Source: Plumapathes pennacea (Eukaryota; Cnidaria; Anthozoa; Antipatharia; Myriopathidae). Taken from it: a stretch of DNA of 64,000 nt. The first letter of the stretch is position 1. Each line of letters opens with the position of its first letter. This document shows positions 1 through 30,100 of the stretch, in pieces. The position numbers were made by a program, and so were the translations under genes. The stretch spans positions 25,710,508 through 25,774,507 of the forward strand of contig OZ038464.1 of the NCBI GenBank assembly GCA_964036295.1, in the 5' to 3' direction. Below the pieces are notes generated by a model, which saw nothing but the letters and a program-made list of their open reading frames with translations, had not been told where the DNA came from and made no database searches.

Positions 1-559
1 TTCCGGCTAGACGCCCACAAATAGTGTACTATAAATCGGTGACAAAATTACATGTTCATAAACATGCACAGAAATAAAGAGGATTGATCGTTTGGGACTG
101 TTAGGGTCGATTTTGTAAACAAGGTTTGGACCGCGGTCACGAAAACCCTGGTCTAAACATAGTTTAAACAACAGCCATGCTTATTGGACCACGGCTAAAC
201 GTGATCTTTATAAACGGACGCCGATATATGTTCTGAAAATGCAGTTTAACTTTGGCGAACCCTGGTTTACGGAGTCCGACTAATAAACCAGGTCTATGTT
301 AGGATTTGTTTAAAAAATCGGCCCTTGGGGTCTTGGGAAGATCATTGCGAAGTTTGGCGCAGTCGTACCTTGTGTCTCTGGGGCTGGCGCTGTACCCTTG
401 ATTCCAAAAACCAAGTTTCCGTTCGGTCCATCAGTTGACTGAAAAGGCCACTGACGAAAGTAAGTGAAACGAATATCAATTTTATTGCCCTCGTCCTCAT
501 CATCATCACCGCATTCCCACCATCCACACTTTCATCTATACTGTATACATCTATAATGC

Positions 560-925
560 CAGTTCTTTCTATGTTCCTAAATGTAGAACTAATATAAGAC
601 TGTTCTCATTTCAGTATCAAGGGCCCAAATTTTTCAACTCCCTTAGCCCGGAAATTCAGAACTCAGTCAGTGTTACTGCTTTCAATCATAAACTGAAACA
701 ATACCTTCTTTCTTGATACTTCTGCATGTGTGTGTGTATTTACTTTACCAGCAGTGTATTTATCATCCGCCATTACTGTGCTATTAACCTAGGAGATTAT
801 CATCGAGGAAGCCCAATACCCATAAGCCCCATGGTTTCTTTTGGGCTTTCTCGCCACTTTTCTTTTCTTTCAACATTGATTTTGTAATTGTATATTCAGC
901 TAAGGTGGCAAATGAATAAATTGAT
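560..925 (+). mobile_element. 3' end relic of a non-LTR (LINE) retrotransposon
   Basis: On the plus strand, about 612-715 translates without a stop to the typical last ~35 residues of a LINE reverse-transcriptase ORF (YQGPKFFNSL, then SPEIQNS, then KLKQYLLS and a stop). This YQGPKxWNSL ending is common to CR1/L2/Rex-like elements. The non-coding tail continues to a run of aatgaataaattgattgat near 910. Only the 3' terminus is present, as expected for a 5'-truncated insertion. It lies in an intron of TBC1D5, antisense to it. The family assignment rests on this short motif only. Confidence 0.6.
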
Positions 926-1558
926 TGATACTGTCATCATAATGATCACCACCATCATCTTCACAAACCTCTTTATCGTTGCTGTCCACCATCAGGACAA
1001 TAAGAAATAAAAAGCAAAATTTGCCGTCCTCAGTTAATGATGGTGCAACTTCTATTAACTATTATTATTAGTATTATTATACATTACTCGCACTTACTAA
1101 GCATCGTGCTCCAGCCATTGGGGATCCAACACAACCTGGGCGATTTCTCTGTCAGAAACAAATATATTGTTGACTGTTTCATCAAAATATTGAGACAGTA
1201 GATTGGTTCTAATAGAGATTTAACCTATTCGTATTTCCAATCTTAGCTAGGACTTGCCCCGTGCTCATAGTTATCACATTTAAGTGGTATTGATGGAGAC
1301 GGAGGGGACTGCCATTTCCAAAACTTGATGGCGGTATATCTGCCCAAAAAAAACTGCCCCGGCGCACAGGGAGCCAATCAGAATCGCAGCTGAACGGATC
1401 GGTCACGTTCAGGAACAAATAAATAAACATAGGGCGAGAGGTCCTCATAGGAAACTGCTCAAAAACTGTTCAAACAGTTCCTTCTCACTTCATCAGTCAC
1501 ATATTCTCAGAACTTGCATTTTGAACTCAGCGGCGAAACGTTAAATGACGCAACTCAC

Positions 1559-4500
1559 AAGGTGGTGCCTTCAAAGTACTGGTGCAGTTTTGAGTCACGC
1601 TCGAGCACATAGATAACGGGAGCCAACAGTTCGTGCATTCCCTGACACAAAGAAAGAAAAATAAAACAATCAAGATGTATTTGTAAGACATAGGAAAGGC
1701 ACGTGGAGATGGAAAAAAGGACAGTAAAATGTGAGAATAGAGGATTATAAAGTATGGAGTGTACGTATGTACGCATAGGTATAGTATTTAGGACCTCCCA
1801 GAAAAAAAAAACAAGTTTTTACGTGACGGGCGGTTCCTCGCGTATATACTACTTATCATTATGTGTATGTTTGTATATGTACGTATGCATATATTTCTGT
1901 ACATACAGTACATATCAGATGAACTGGCCAAGCATGCATATATACGTACATACGTACCCACATACCTATGCATACATATGCATGCATCCTAAACTTCACA
2001 GTAAAAATACAGATGCCTCCAATATATAGAGGCAAAAACAATAAATTTCAAGTAGTTTATTGCTCTCAATGTCATACCTGTTTATAGCTGAGTGCTTCAT
2101 TCTTTTTGGCGTGACAAAAAAGAATATTTAACATCGATTGTCTGGAAAAGATACAATACAAAGGGAGTTAGGGTAATAACTCAAATACTGACAACTTGAA
2201 GAAGTAAACGAAATAAGTACGCAAATGTTAACAACTCTTATTGAGTATGTCTACAGCTAAAGAACAGTACAGAGTAAAAAAAAGGAGAGAGAGAGAGAGA
2301 AAAAAAAAAGAGAATGGGACACGGGGATCCATGCAACGCAATTGCAAGAATTTTGCCTGTCCTCCGTCTGAAGGTCGACGTAATTCAAAATATCTATATT
2401 TGGATTGCTAGATTAAGTCCCCACGGCTGTTTTTTCTACGACATCTGCATGCAGCTCGTGATTTCACCTAACAATGGTCCGGCAAAGTTGTGACCTTGTG
2501 AAGATTGTCCATTATTACTGACGATAACCTTCAGTAGACTTGCTGTGTAATAACAAGTGCATGTAAACAAAAGAACTTACTTTATCCTAGACTGTTGGAA
2601 AAAATCCATCTCGGGCCATCTGGATAAGAAAGAATGAAAACACATCAAACGTACGACAACCAATAGTACTCTCAAAATCATTTCATAACTTTGGTTTACG
2701 CAAATTAGTCAGCGATTTACATATTGTATACAGTGAATAGTTCATGCAAAAATTTAAAAATTGTTGATGCCAAAATTCGAGCTCGACTCGTCACCACATT
2801 AACATTAAAAGGCAGAGAATTACAGGGCAGACGTGGCGAGACTGTCAAAATTTTGCAAAGTGATACAAAGTTATTTTGTGTGGGATAGTTTGGCAAAAAG
2901 TCTGGCAGACGCAGACAGAAACTGTGCGGTGATTAACATTTTCGTGTACTTACAGTCTATCCAGATCCTGGTTTATGGTCGCCTTCAGTTCATTGTCCTG
3001 AAAGTATTGTTTCCAAAGACTCTGAAAGAAACGAACACCGGCAAACATAAAAAGATATAAACATTAAACCTTATTTACGACTTCTTATAGTGCAAAGGAG
3101 CAAATAATTTTACTGTAACACTTACATTCTCATCTTGGGAAAGAGGGTTGTTCAGAGTTAGGTCCACATCTTGATTTGCTTTGTTTGGGTCAACTAAACA
3201 CTGTAGGTGGAAATTGAGGAAAACGTGCAACACTTTATTAGGGTTGCGACTGCAGCAATATGATGAAACATCATGGGTTCGTTACCAATATAACGCTAGT
3301 AACACCAAAGGAATGGAAGTTTTAAATCTTTGAAGCACACAACTGAATCTAAAATGCAGGCACTATCACCACAGTCACTAAAATATGTGTAAATGTAATT
3401 GCCTCTGCTTGAAACAATTGTGGAAACAATACAGTAGTGTGCACAAACAGCGTGATTATCCATGAATTTTCCATATGCAGTTAGTTACCTTTTCTTTGAA
3501 TTGTGCATACTCTTGTCTGAGCTGTGTAGCCTTTGTAATCCATTCATCTGTATTTTCAGTAAGACATTCCAGGAAAACCTAATACATAAGATGTAAAATG
3601 TTGTCAAAAACAATGTCGCATATAAAGACACAAAATGCAACACCAGCTGCAACATGGCACAGCTAATGTCACAATCAGTAGCCATGCACGTAATAACACA
3701 GCACAACACAATAAATACATCGCAACTGCAACAAGAACATAGACTGAATTAATGCTACATAGTACAAACCTTCCAACAAACACTTCTAAATTTGAAATTT
3801 TTCAGTTTTCCTTCCAAGGCTTGCTGTCTCAACTGAAATAAAAAATATAAACATTTGTGCAGATTGGTATATTCTTCAACTAATCAAAAAACACAATAAA
3901 AAGCTATAAAAAGGACATTACATGACTGTACAAGCTGTGAACTTACCTTGGAATAAAACCATTCCAGTCCAAAGAGAGCATTCCAATCTTTCCTGAGTGT
4001 GTAGATTTTAAAACTCTTAGAGAATAACTAAAAAATATCTTTGTTGCCAATGCTTTCTGTTGTTTTCCACGTATGACATTAATTTGCATTAGCATTTTAT
4101 CATTGTGTGGAATTATTAAATTATTGTATACAAATAGGGGGAGCTAGGAATACCCCCTTCTTTTATCAACAGCATTATATAATTAACTCTTACTGTAGCC
4201 ACAGTAAGGTCATATTATGAGTAAGCAAATTAAGATTGAAATTACACATGAATTTTTTTATCCATTCAGCATTAATAGCCAATGAGCACCTGAGAATTTA
4301 TTGAAGTTCATAATTTTCCGTTTCTTGCCAAGCAAAACTCATAAATACTTCAGTAACAGGCTTATTTTTATTATATGTTTGCAGCATAAAAGCATTACTA
4401 ATTTACTTGTGCATTTTTTACTTACTCTACATTATTTCCTCCATCCAACCCAAGGCCACTTCCCAAGATAGGAAATGTAACATCTGAGTCAACTTCATCT

Positions 4501-6983
4501 TCAGTGTACTTTTCATGTAGATGCCCGGCATCCAGAGGATCTGTCCCTATGGACTCACTGAAATCACCAACTGCAGCAATGTGGGAAAACATTAACAAAA
4601 GATCAATGGGCAACATTATTTATACTATGTCTTTGCTATTTTGAAACTAAGGATAAGGCGGGGGACACTTATTCGGGGGTGCTTATTTGATATTCCCCAA
4701 ATCATGGCCAGATAGTCATTTATTTTGTAATGCACAACATTAGCCATAACCAAAGCATAACGTAAGCTGTTTGTATAGTTCTAATAGTGACACACTTCAT
4801 AATTATTATTTTTAGTTAGTTTGCCAAACGTCACGTCGATTCCGATGGTGTTTCACACTCTTCCTTAGGCCCCACTTTCATGTCACTCAAAGATGGCGGC
4901 CACTGAAGCAAGTGAAACTAGAAACACATTGAATTTTCAGCATTTCCATCAACAAGGGTTCAGAAAAAAACCTAAGGTCATGCATATTTTATGGAGATCC
5001 CACTATATATAATATATAATATTATAATAATTATAATAATTATTGATATGATATATAAACAATATTTATCAAGTTTTCCATAAATAACATAATACTGTAT
5101 AAAATAATTTATTTGATTGTCGATGTTTTTGCAAACAAGCTTAATGGGGATACGTGTCATGGATGTAAGGGAAAAACTACTGGAGTTTCTGCCATGAGAA
5201 TTGATAAGACCAACAAGGTTTAAAAAAATTCATTCCCACGTATATAGTTATCTAATATCTCAAACTTATTTACAATTTCATTTTATAATCAGCATTATAC
5301 TGGCATACTTTCTGCATACCTTATTATTAATAGAAGACAGGTTTGCGAAGTGCTTCATAGTGCTGTTATTTTGATGTGAGCACAAGTTTTTCCATATATA
5401 TAATGATCAAGTAATTCACAGACAAAAAAAAAATGAATCGTTATTGCTCCAGCGTGTATTTCTCACTGTCTATTGTATCTTATTTACCTTATGTTTCATA
5501 AAGAAGAGCACAGTGTTTGTTGACCTTTATGAATTTTTTAAAAGGAAAACCATGAAGCATATGACAAACATTCATACTGATTGGCTAAAACTCTGATAAG
5601 TCTAGAAAACCATTCTCAAAATCAAAATTATATTATGGGAAAATCCATCCAGTATATTATTGAAGTGCCATAAATTATTAGGGAGAGAATGAAATGATGC
5701 AAAAAATGATATAGCTCCAATATGTATGAATTTACTACCAATAAAGAATGTGAAACTTACCGCAAAAGATCACTTTCACTAGCAATATAAATTAGATAGA
5801 AATTAAATCAATTTCTTTAGGTGCACATTGGCTAAGGGTTGGCTTGTTGTTTCTATTACTGTATAGTGATATTCATACAGACATAAATAATACAATATAT
5901 ATGTATTATTATATTTCCATATTAACCAACTTTTGTTTCGAGATTTACTTCTGAATACAATATATAGTTTACAACGTGAAAGGAATCCTAACAATATACA
6001 TGTGTCATGGTATACGTTGTAAGCCAGTGAGTTGGAATATCAACATATTTTAATTTATGCAAAATTGACGTTTCTTCAAGATATCTGCAGAGTGCATTTG
6101 ATCGTTGATGTTCATTATCACATGCCATACGAAAATAAAAATTTCGACTATGAACTAAAATACGTTTGATCGGTACAAGATATTGAAAGTTTACCAGTGA
6201 TTATCTATTTGTTCACACGTATAACAATTCCTTCGCCTTCCTTGTTCTGTAGACGTACAGCTGCGATCTTGATGGTAGAAGAAAACTATCCAAATAATGA
6301 CTCAAAATTCGTATGTATAAAATACACTTTAGTTCGATAAATAAAGCCGGTATTTGAAAGCTAATCTCATTCACACATTTCAGACCGTTTTTTGACAACC
6401 AGAAGGAGCAAGCTAGCCCAGGCAAAATGGCAAAATTATCGTTTTCATTTCCATGTGTATGCAGTTGATTAATTCAGCGCGCATTTGTGTTGTCGGGCCG
6501 GGTTAAACAGCAGGCGATATTATACCGGTGTTCGTCGCTTTCAACCATAAAAAAGATACCGAGACACTTAGATCGGGGAGATATGTGTTAAAGTGAATAC
6601 GAGAGATGTGGGTTATACATTGCATTCAGATCGGATTACTGTACCTTTACCAACATTGATCTTGTTTTCTGGATCTGGACTTGGTGTCTTTGATCTACCT
6701 CCAAAACGGTCTAGCGTTTTGAGGATATCTTCGGTAGAAATACTTGAACTGGCAGATTTGAGTCCGGCGGTCTCCATGCCAGTCACCAGTTTGGTCAATC
6801 TGCCTATTGACCTTCCTTCCTTCTCGTCTTCATGCCACACTCTTCCCAAGGACACTTGAAAATCAAGAAATCAAACGATTATTCAAAAGCCGTTTCTTTT
6901 TCAAAGATGTTCCGCGTTTTCTGAAGGAGCTAAGAGCACATGCAAAACCGGACTTCTGTACTTGGGTGTCGAAAGCTTCCCAT
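1559..6983 (-). CDS. TBC1D5: TBC1 domain family member 5 (5' part; continues beyond the left edge)
   Basis: Rab GTPase-activating protein that in known animals acts with retromer/VPS29 on Rab7 and switches to autophagosomes through LIR motifs. Exons read on the minus strand: 6651-6854, 4426-4570, 3947-4029, 3770-3832, 3489-3578, 3126-3200, 2954-3021, 2581-2619, 2078-2141, 1559-1641, the last ending in phase 2 with the rest of the TBC domain outside the window. Diagnostic strings are FRSVCWK, LNNPLSQDE, LWKQYFQDNELK, PEMDFFQQ and KQGMHELLAPVIYVL. A LIR-like core, DWNALF, sits in exon 3947-4029. The start is uncertain: a tiny first exon 6962-6983 (ATG at 6983) joins in phase to 6854, or translation starts at an internal ATG of exon 6651-6854. 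The 4426-to-4029 junction is out of phase with the best donor, so a weaker donor (after 4431), another acceptor or an unseen exon is needed. Confidence 0.9.
1758..1990. repeat. Cryptic tetranucleotide (GTAT/ACAT) tract
   Basis: Alternating purine-pyrimidine sequence rich in gtat, tacg and catac words, giving open frames on both strands with no protein similarity. It lies in the TBC1D5 intron between exons 2078-2141 and 1559-1641. Read as degenerate simple sequence. Confidence 0.5.
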
Positions 6984-7085
6984 GTAAGAACTTCCGGTGC
7001 CCGGGCCCTCGCTGTCTTTAAATTTGATAGAGCCTGAGACGAGGTACAGTTGGCATGTTGGCGGAAAACATGGGGGATTAAAAAG
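6984..7085. promoter_or_regulatory. Compact bidirectional promoter region between TBC1D5 and the NWD-like gene
   Basis: The two genes face away from each other, and their proposed start codons are at 6983 (minus) and 7086 (plus). The interval and its flanks are GC-richer than the surroundings and contain an ETS-type core, acttccgg, at about 6989. That motif is typical of TATA-less divergent promoters in animals. Transcription starts are not visible, so the extent is approximate. Confidence 0.45.
7055..7081 (+). other. Upstream ORF of the NWD-like gene (8 codons)
   Basis: ATG at 7055 opens an eight-codon frame, MLAENMGD, that ends at TAA 7079-7081, four bases before the proposed main ATG at 7086. 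A second ATG at 7070 is in the same short frame. If the mRNA starts upstream of 7055, ribosomes must re-initiate or leak past it. If the transcript starts later or is spliced here, it is irrelevant. Confidence 0.4.
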
Positions 7086-24301
<17,216 letters not shown>

Positions 24302-26675
24302 GGGACTGCAAGCTGCCCTCTTATCCAGGCCACACCGCGGAAATGCGCTTTTCTTTTGAGTCAGCGGTCGTTGAGCAAAACTCATGCATTTAGGTGCAGA
24401 TTTTGTAGCTTTGCATAACACTTGTAAAAACTCAAGAGTCAGCCAAGTAACTCACTACCATGACTCGATACTCAATTATTAGTTAGTTCAATGCATTTCC
24501 AATACATAAACTGTGCACAAGAGAAACGAGGGCTGCACACGATGTGAAATTTTACCTCGAATTAAAACAGAAGTTGGATAGCCATGGCGACGAACGGAAG
24601 TTCGTCCCCGGGCTTCTCCCTTTTCCACAAGCACAGAGCTAAATCAGACAATTTGTGGAACAAAGCCGCTCTGTATTTTTCCCAACGTAATTTATATTTA
24701 CAAAGGTATAAACCTATTTATGGGGAAAATGTACAATAGAAATGTACCACTGCGGACAATTGGTTTGCAGTCAATTCCTGGAGCTTCAGGATACAGACAT
24801 TACAGTTATGTTGGAGGTACTTTGCAACAGAAGTTAATAAGTATATTTTTTGCTCGATAACATCCAACATGGCTGTCTCGAAAAGCAAGAATAAAGGCGA
24901 CGTTATTTGGTCGTTAAGATTTTTTTAAACTTAGTCAGATTGCGGCGGAAACAGCCAACTGTTTTGTTTGTTTGTTTTGTTTTGTGTTTGTTTGTTTGTT
25001 TTATTTTGTTTTGTTTTGTTTTTCAAATATTTTCGTTGAAGTGAAAAGAAACTCGTCATGTTAGGAATTGAATAACATCAAAACGAGATCTGAGAAGAAA
25101 TGGATTCAGAATTTTTCTAGTCTTCTCTTCTGATTTGGGGGCGAAACGAGCAAAATGCTATCCATCATGGCCGATTGGAATATCGAGAACAGATCTCCTG
25201 CCGCTTAAGTTTCTCCGTTACAAAACAAATCGACCACCCCTTCGTGACCCCTGCCGACTGTTTATTAATTTTAGTTTTTCAGGTTTACGATAAGTTCGCC
25301 TCGCACATAGTTCTGACCACCCACAATGCCTTATTCAGTATTAATCTGCACGGTTTGCCAAAATAGCGATCCGTAACGCCGAAATTCATTTTGGCAAAAC
25401 AGATATCGAGAAAAAATAAATTTTAAGAACTGGCTGTAATCAGATTTTGAATAAGTATTTATTTTTACTTCTTTGATGTTCACTTAAATCATTTCAGCTG
25501 TGCTGATAGACCTGCGTTTGTGAAGCAGACAGACTTTTGCCACCACTAGTTTACTTTCCCCTCACTTCCCAGGCAAAATTTCGATCAGTTTCTTTTTGTC
25601 TAATTAAGTGGTGTTTTTTTTTTTTTTCGTTTCCCATCGCCCTCGCGGTACCCTTCATTTCAGTTTCATAATGTTTATTGTCATGGGACTTTAGTCATAC
25701 TAGCCTTCAGCGTTTTGGTGAAAAGTAATCAATTCAGTTTTGCATTACTTTGAAATTATGCTAATATTATAGCAAAAGTCATCCAAAGTAGGCATATCTA
25801 AAGTTGAGTATAATCTCGTCCGGCCATACCTGACAGGCATGCATCCGGCCACAAAATAAATCAGATCCTCGAGACGGTCGGCCTATAATAGTCCGTAATG
25901 TGAATCCAGTGCAGGCCTGTACAGTATCAGTATAATCAGTGCAGAAGAAACACAAAAATAGAGAAAACGGAGACGACAATAACAAGATAAAACAAGAAGA
26001 TTTTTAATGTAATCAGTCTTGTTTAGGATAAGATCCGAAAAGATTACATTGGTACAGTAAAAGTGCCGCAATATCATCAATGACTTGAAATTCGTTGATA
26101 AAGTGAATCATTAATAAAACTTGTCTTATTAGCGAGGAATGATTAAAAAAACCTATTGAAGGTTTAACTTTGTTGTCAGAGATCAAAATGCTAGGAACCT
26201 CAAAAATGAAAATCCTCGGAAATGGATGCAATTCAAGAAGTTCTATAATATCCTTCCTTGTGCAACGGTTGTGCTATCTTTTCACGATCAGAAACACTCG
26301 ATTTTTTCAAGTATATTGATTTTTCAAATTGATCACGCCGGGCTAATTTGTTTTCACTTCTCGTGGCCTCTTGTTTAATTGTTGCGAGAAGAAGCCAAAC
26401 TTTCATAAGCTCAGTTATAATCCTCGCGAGGATTTCATAAAAAATGATTAAATCGTGAAGTGATAAACAACACAATACGGTAGCATGCATAATTGATGTA
26501 ATGAATTCTCTATCGGATATGAACGTGTGCGTAGGGGGCTTGGAGGGACAATGACTATCGGCCCGGAAACTGGGGTTGACCTCCGGTCATCAATTTAGCA
26601 CACCAGCCGGGTTAAAAATAAATTGAATAGATCGATGATAAAATTTGAAATTGAAATTGAAAATTTCCTTTTTTT

Positions 26676-26706
<31 letters not shown>

Positions 26707-27173
26707 TGTAGTGTTAGTGAGTCAGCGTTGAGACGGTCAGACTTACAAGTGCAGCGTGGCTTCTCGTACGGCGGCTAATATCGGCTAAGCTCGGCAGCAG
26801 TCTTCGGGCCGATATGCATGTTCTGAATAAGCTCTTGCGCAAGAGATACAAAACATCCATTGTAGCATCTGTAATTCAGTGAGATCCCTTTATGGTGGTG
26901 TGAAAGACGTGGGACGTGTATTGCTTCGAAGTTTGTCACTTCTCTGGCTTCGAGAAAAGGTTGTCATGCAATTTCTGGAAGAATTTTAGATGACTCACAC
27001 TTCCGCTGCATGGGTGTGACTGACAGTCACTTCAGGAATGTGTCATACCGAAGCATGCGCTGTCAACATCACGTATTTTCCACGCGCGCCGCGCGAAGCT
27101 AGTCAAGTGAAACATGAAATAACTACATCGCGGACGCCTTCAGAAAATCTGTCTGCCCGAGAACCCAGGAAAC
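24302..27173. other. Intergenic region between the NWD-like gene and integrin alpha
   Basis: No open frame with protein similarity on either strand. It holds a dispersed repeat (24329-24600), a tttg/ttttg tract (24955-25020), an AT-rich middle, and a T-rich stretch (26670-26708). GC content rises over ~26720-26800 and 27050-27170, which may be the integrin 5' UTR and promoter. No TATA box stands out. Confidence 0.6.
24329..24600 (+). repeat. Dispersed repeat just downstream of the NWD-like stop (copy at 47885-48110)
   Basis: The words cggaaat-cg, ttgagtcagcg-tcgttg, attttgtag, taac-ct-gtaaaa, agccaag, actcgatact and gtgaaattttacctcga occur in the same order here and downstream of the integrin alpha stop. 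Both copies lie within ~300 bp of a stop codon and have the same orientation. Confidence 0.65.
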
Positions 27174-30100
27174 ATGCTGTATCTACTACTTATTCCACTA
27201 GTTACTTTGACTTCTGCTTTCAATATTGATGTGGACATTCCTCTAATAAGAAAGGGCGACCAGGATGGAAGTTACTTCGGGTTTTCGGTTGCCTTGCATC
27301 GTTTCAAGGAAGAAGGCGCTTCTGTGAATAGCAGCTGGTGTGTGAGGTGTTATTCTCTGCAGTTCTTTGGTCGTGTTTGAGGATGGCCTCAGAATCTAGT
27401 TTATTTTGTTTTCAGGCTTCTCGTTGGAACGCCGAAAGCAAATGACTCCGAGCTGACGAAACACAACATCTGGAACTCGGGGGCACTTTACAATTGTGAT
27501 ATTCTAAACTCTGACAGCTGCCAGCAGATAAACATGGACACAAATCGTGAGTCTCATAGTTTCTTGTGTTATTTTCATGGTTTGACTTTTTCCTGATTGT
27601 AGGTGCCATTATTTAATGCCGAAGAGTATTCAGATCAAGAACTACAGAACAGAAAGTATAATTATTAGTGGCCGAATGATCCCTGTGCTTTAATGAATAT
27701 TTTCAGAGAATCAGGCTCTGGAATATCATTGGAATTTGTTTCGTTTAATCCACTGAAATCACTATTAAATGTTGGTCTTGTACTATATCGTTCGTTGACC
27801 CTGCACGCGGTTGCAAGCACAATTTTTGAGACAGATCTGCAAAATGATTCTTGATCGAGTCAAAAGACCGCGCGTTGCCAAAGATTCAGAAATATTTGCT
27901 TCGAACTTCGATTTTGCAGTATATCTTACTGCTGATGGTGCTGACCACGTATATGTAATGACGTTCTCCGACCTGTAAGGTTTTCAATCATCATCGAAGA
28001 AATGAGTGTTCGAGTAAATATTGAAATACGCGTCATTTTTCTGGTCGCCATGTGATCTTTGCCAATTATACTGTACATTTGTAAACGCGAAGGATCAAAA
28101 TAATTCGTCGCAGATCGATTCGTGATCGCAAGAAAAAATCGGCAATTAAGTTAGCATCCATGAAAACATTAAATTGAAAGCCACAATGGGAGTCGAACAT
28201 GTTTATAGTTTAAGCGTCAAATTTTTCCATTGTTTTCCTTTTGTAACAGCTGGTAGTCTAGTCATGTTTATGTTTTCAGAAAGAAAAAGAGTTATTGGTG
28301 TGCAAAATTTGCGTCTGACAACAAAGAAGACGTTTCAGCAATTCAGCTTGTCAGAATACACACACGTTGACGAACCTAAAACAAATCGTTAATTATTGCA
28401 CAAGTATTAAAAATATTTAATTGGTGGGTTACATTTTACAGTGGCAGATGTTAATCATAAGTACATTAGGGCAAAAAGCGTTTCTTTTGCCGTCAAAAAC
28501 AATTAGATACGAAATTCAAAGCCCTGAGGAACTCGACTTCAATTTGACAAGCCGCACACTGTGACACAAAAAAATCGGTAAATGGATGGGAAAACCCCGC
28601 TGAGGAAAGCAGAATCATAAGCTTTACGAATTTCAAAAGCTTTTCCACGCATAGTTTTAGAATTTTCGTCATTAAATGTATTTTTTTATTCCAAAGAACG
28701 GGTAGAAAATCACGTTGATCGATGTGCGCTATAGCACTGACAGAAACGATTTTAATTTTTTTATATTGTAGCGTGACTGTTTATTCGATCCTACGAAATA
28801 ATTTAAAAGCTTCTGTTGCCGTTAAAGACTTTTTCTTTATGTTAATTTTTCGTCAGACATTAATTTTCATTGTTTTGGTTTTCTTTTGTGAATCGTAAAT
28901 TTTTGGTGTAGAATTTGTAATTCCTTTAATCAAAAAAGATTTCTACAAAAAATAGTGCTCAAAAAATCTAACAAAAATCCCTCAAGCCAATGAATTAATT
29001 AAGGAGCCATTCGATTTTTGTATTCGAATGTGTGTCAGACATGAAAGCATTTTCAGCGTCTTGTTGTGGTTGTTGGTTCACATCCCTCAGGCAAGGGACA
29101 GCTGAAAATATTTTTCCTTCTCTCTCACTTCGTTCGTACAAAGGAAAAACATTTTCCTTCTCCAGAACGCTGACGCATGATGCAGCACACTGTGTAAAGG
29201 CAGGCAGATTGTGACCACATGCCCGACGATGCTTTAATTACATACAGCGCCATACAAGCAAGCATAGAAATTACATGTTCTTTTCTTCGTAAGCTGGAAA
29301 TAATCTAGTAAGCTGTAATCTACTCAGCATAGAAATTACATGTTCTTTTCTTCGTAAGCTGGAAATAATCTGGTAAGCTGTAATCTACTTAGCATAGAAA
29401 TTACATGTTCTTTTCTTTGTAAGCTGGAAATAATCTGGTAAGCTGTAATCTACTTAGCATAGAAATTACATGTTCTTTTCTTTGTAAGCTGGAAATAATC
29501 TAGTAAGCTGTAATCTACTTAGCATAGAATTACATGTTCTTTTCTTCGTAAGCTGGAAATAATCTAGTAAGCTGAAAATCTACTTAGCATAGAAATTACA
29601 TGTTCTTTTCATCGCAAGATGGGAATAATCTAGTAAGCTGTAATCTAGTTTGAACGGACTCCTTAATGTGCATATTCTTGGCCGCATCGGATTTCCACCG
29701 ACCATGTAACATAAGTAACCTATCAGATGAATCTGACGTAGCAAGATTATCTGCTATGAAGGTAGCGCCACCGGATCTAAGGCTATGAGTGCTAAAGGAT
29801 TTAGAGTCAACTCCTATAGCGGAAAGAGACTGCTTAATCAGCTCTCTGCACCTGATATAACTTAGTTTCCTATGGCCTAACATATACGATTTGCCCTTCT
29901 TCTTGAGAGGCACGAGTGAGTGAAAAATATATGCAGATGAGTTAGGGTCAATTCCTGCCATTGCAAAATATCGTAACAATAAGGAATGGGGACAAGTGAC
30001 TCCGCCACCCTTGGAAATAAAGACTATGTTTCCTTGTCTATATACTGATCGGTTTTGCTATACTTAACGCAGATTTCTAAATAATCCTGGTGTACTACGA

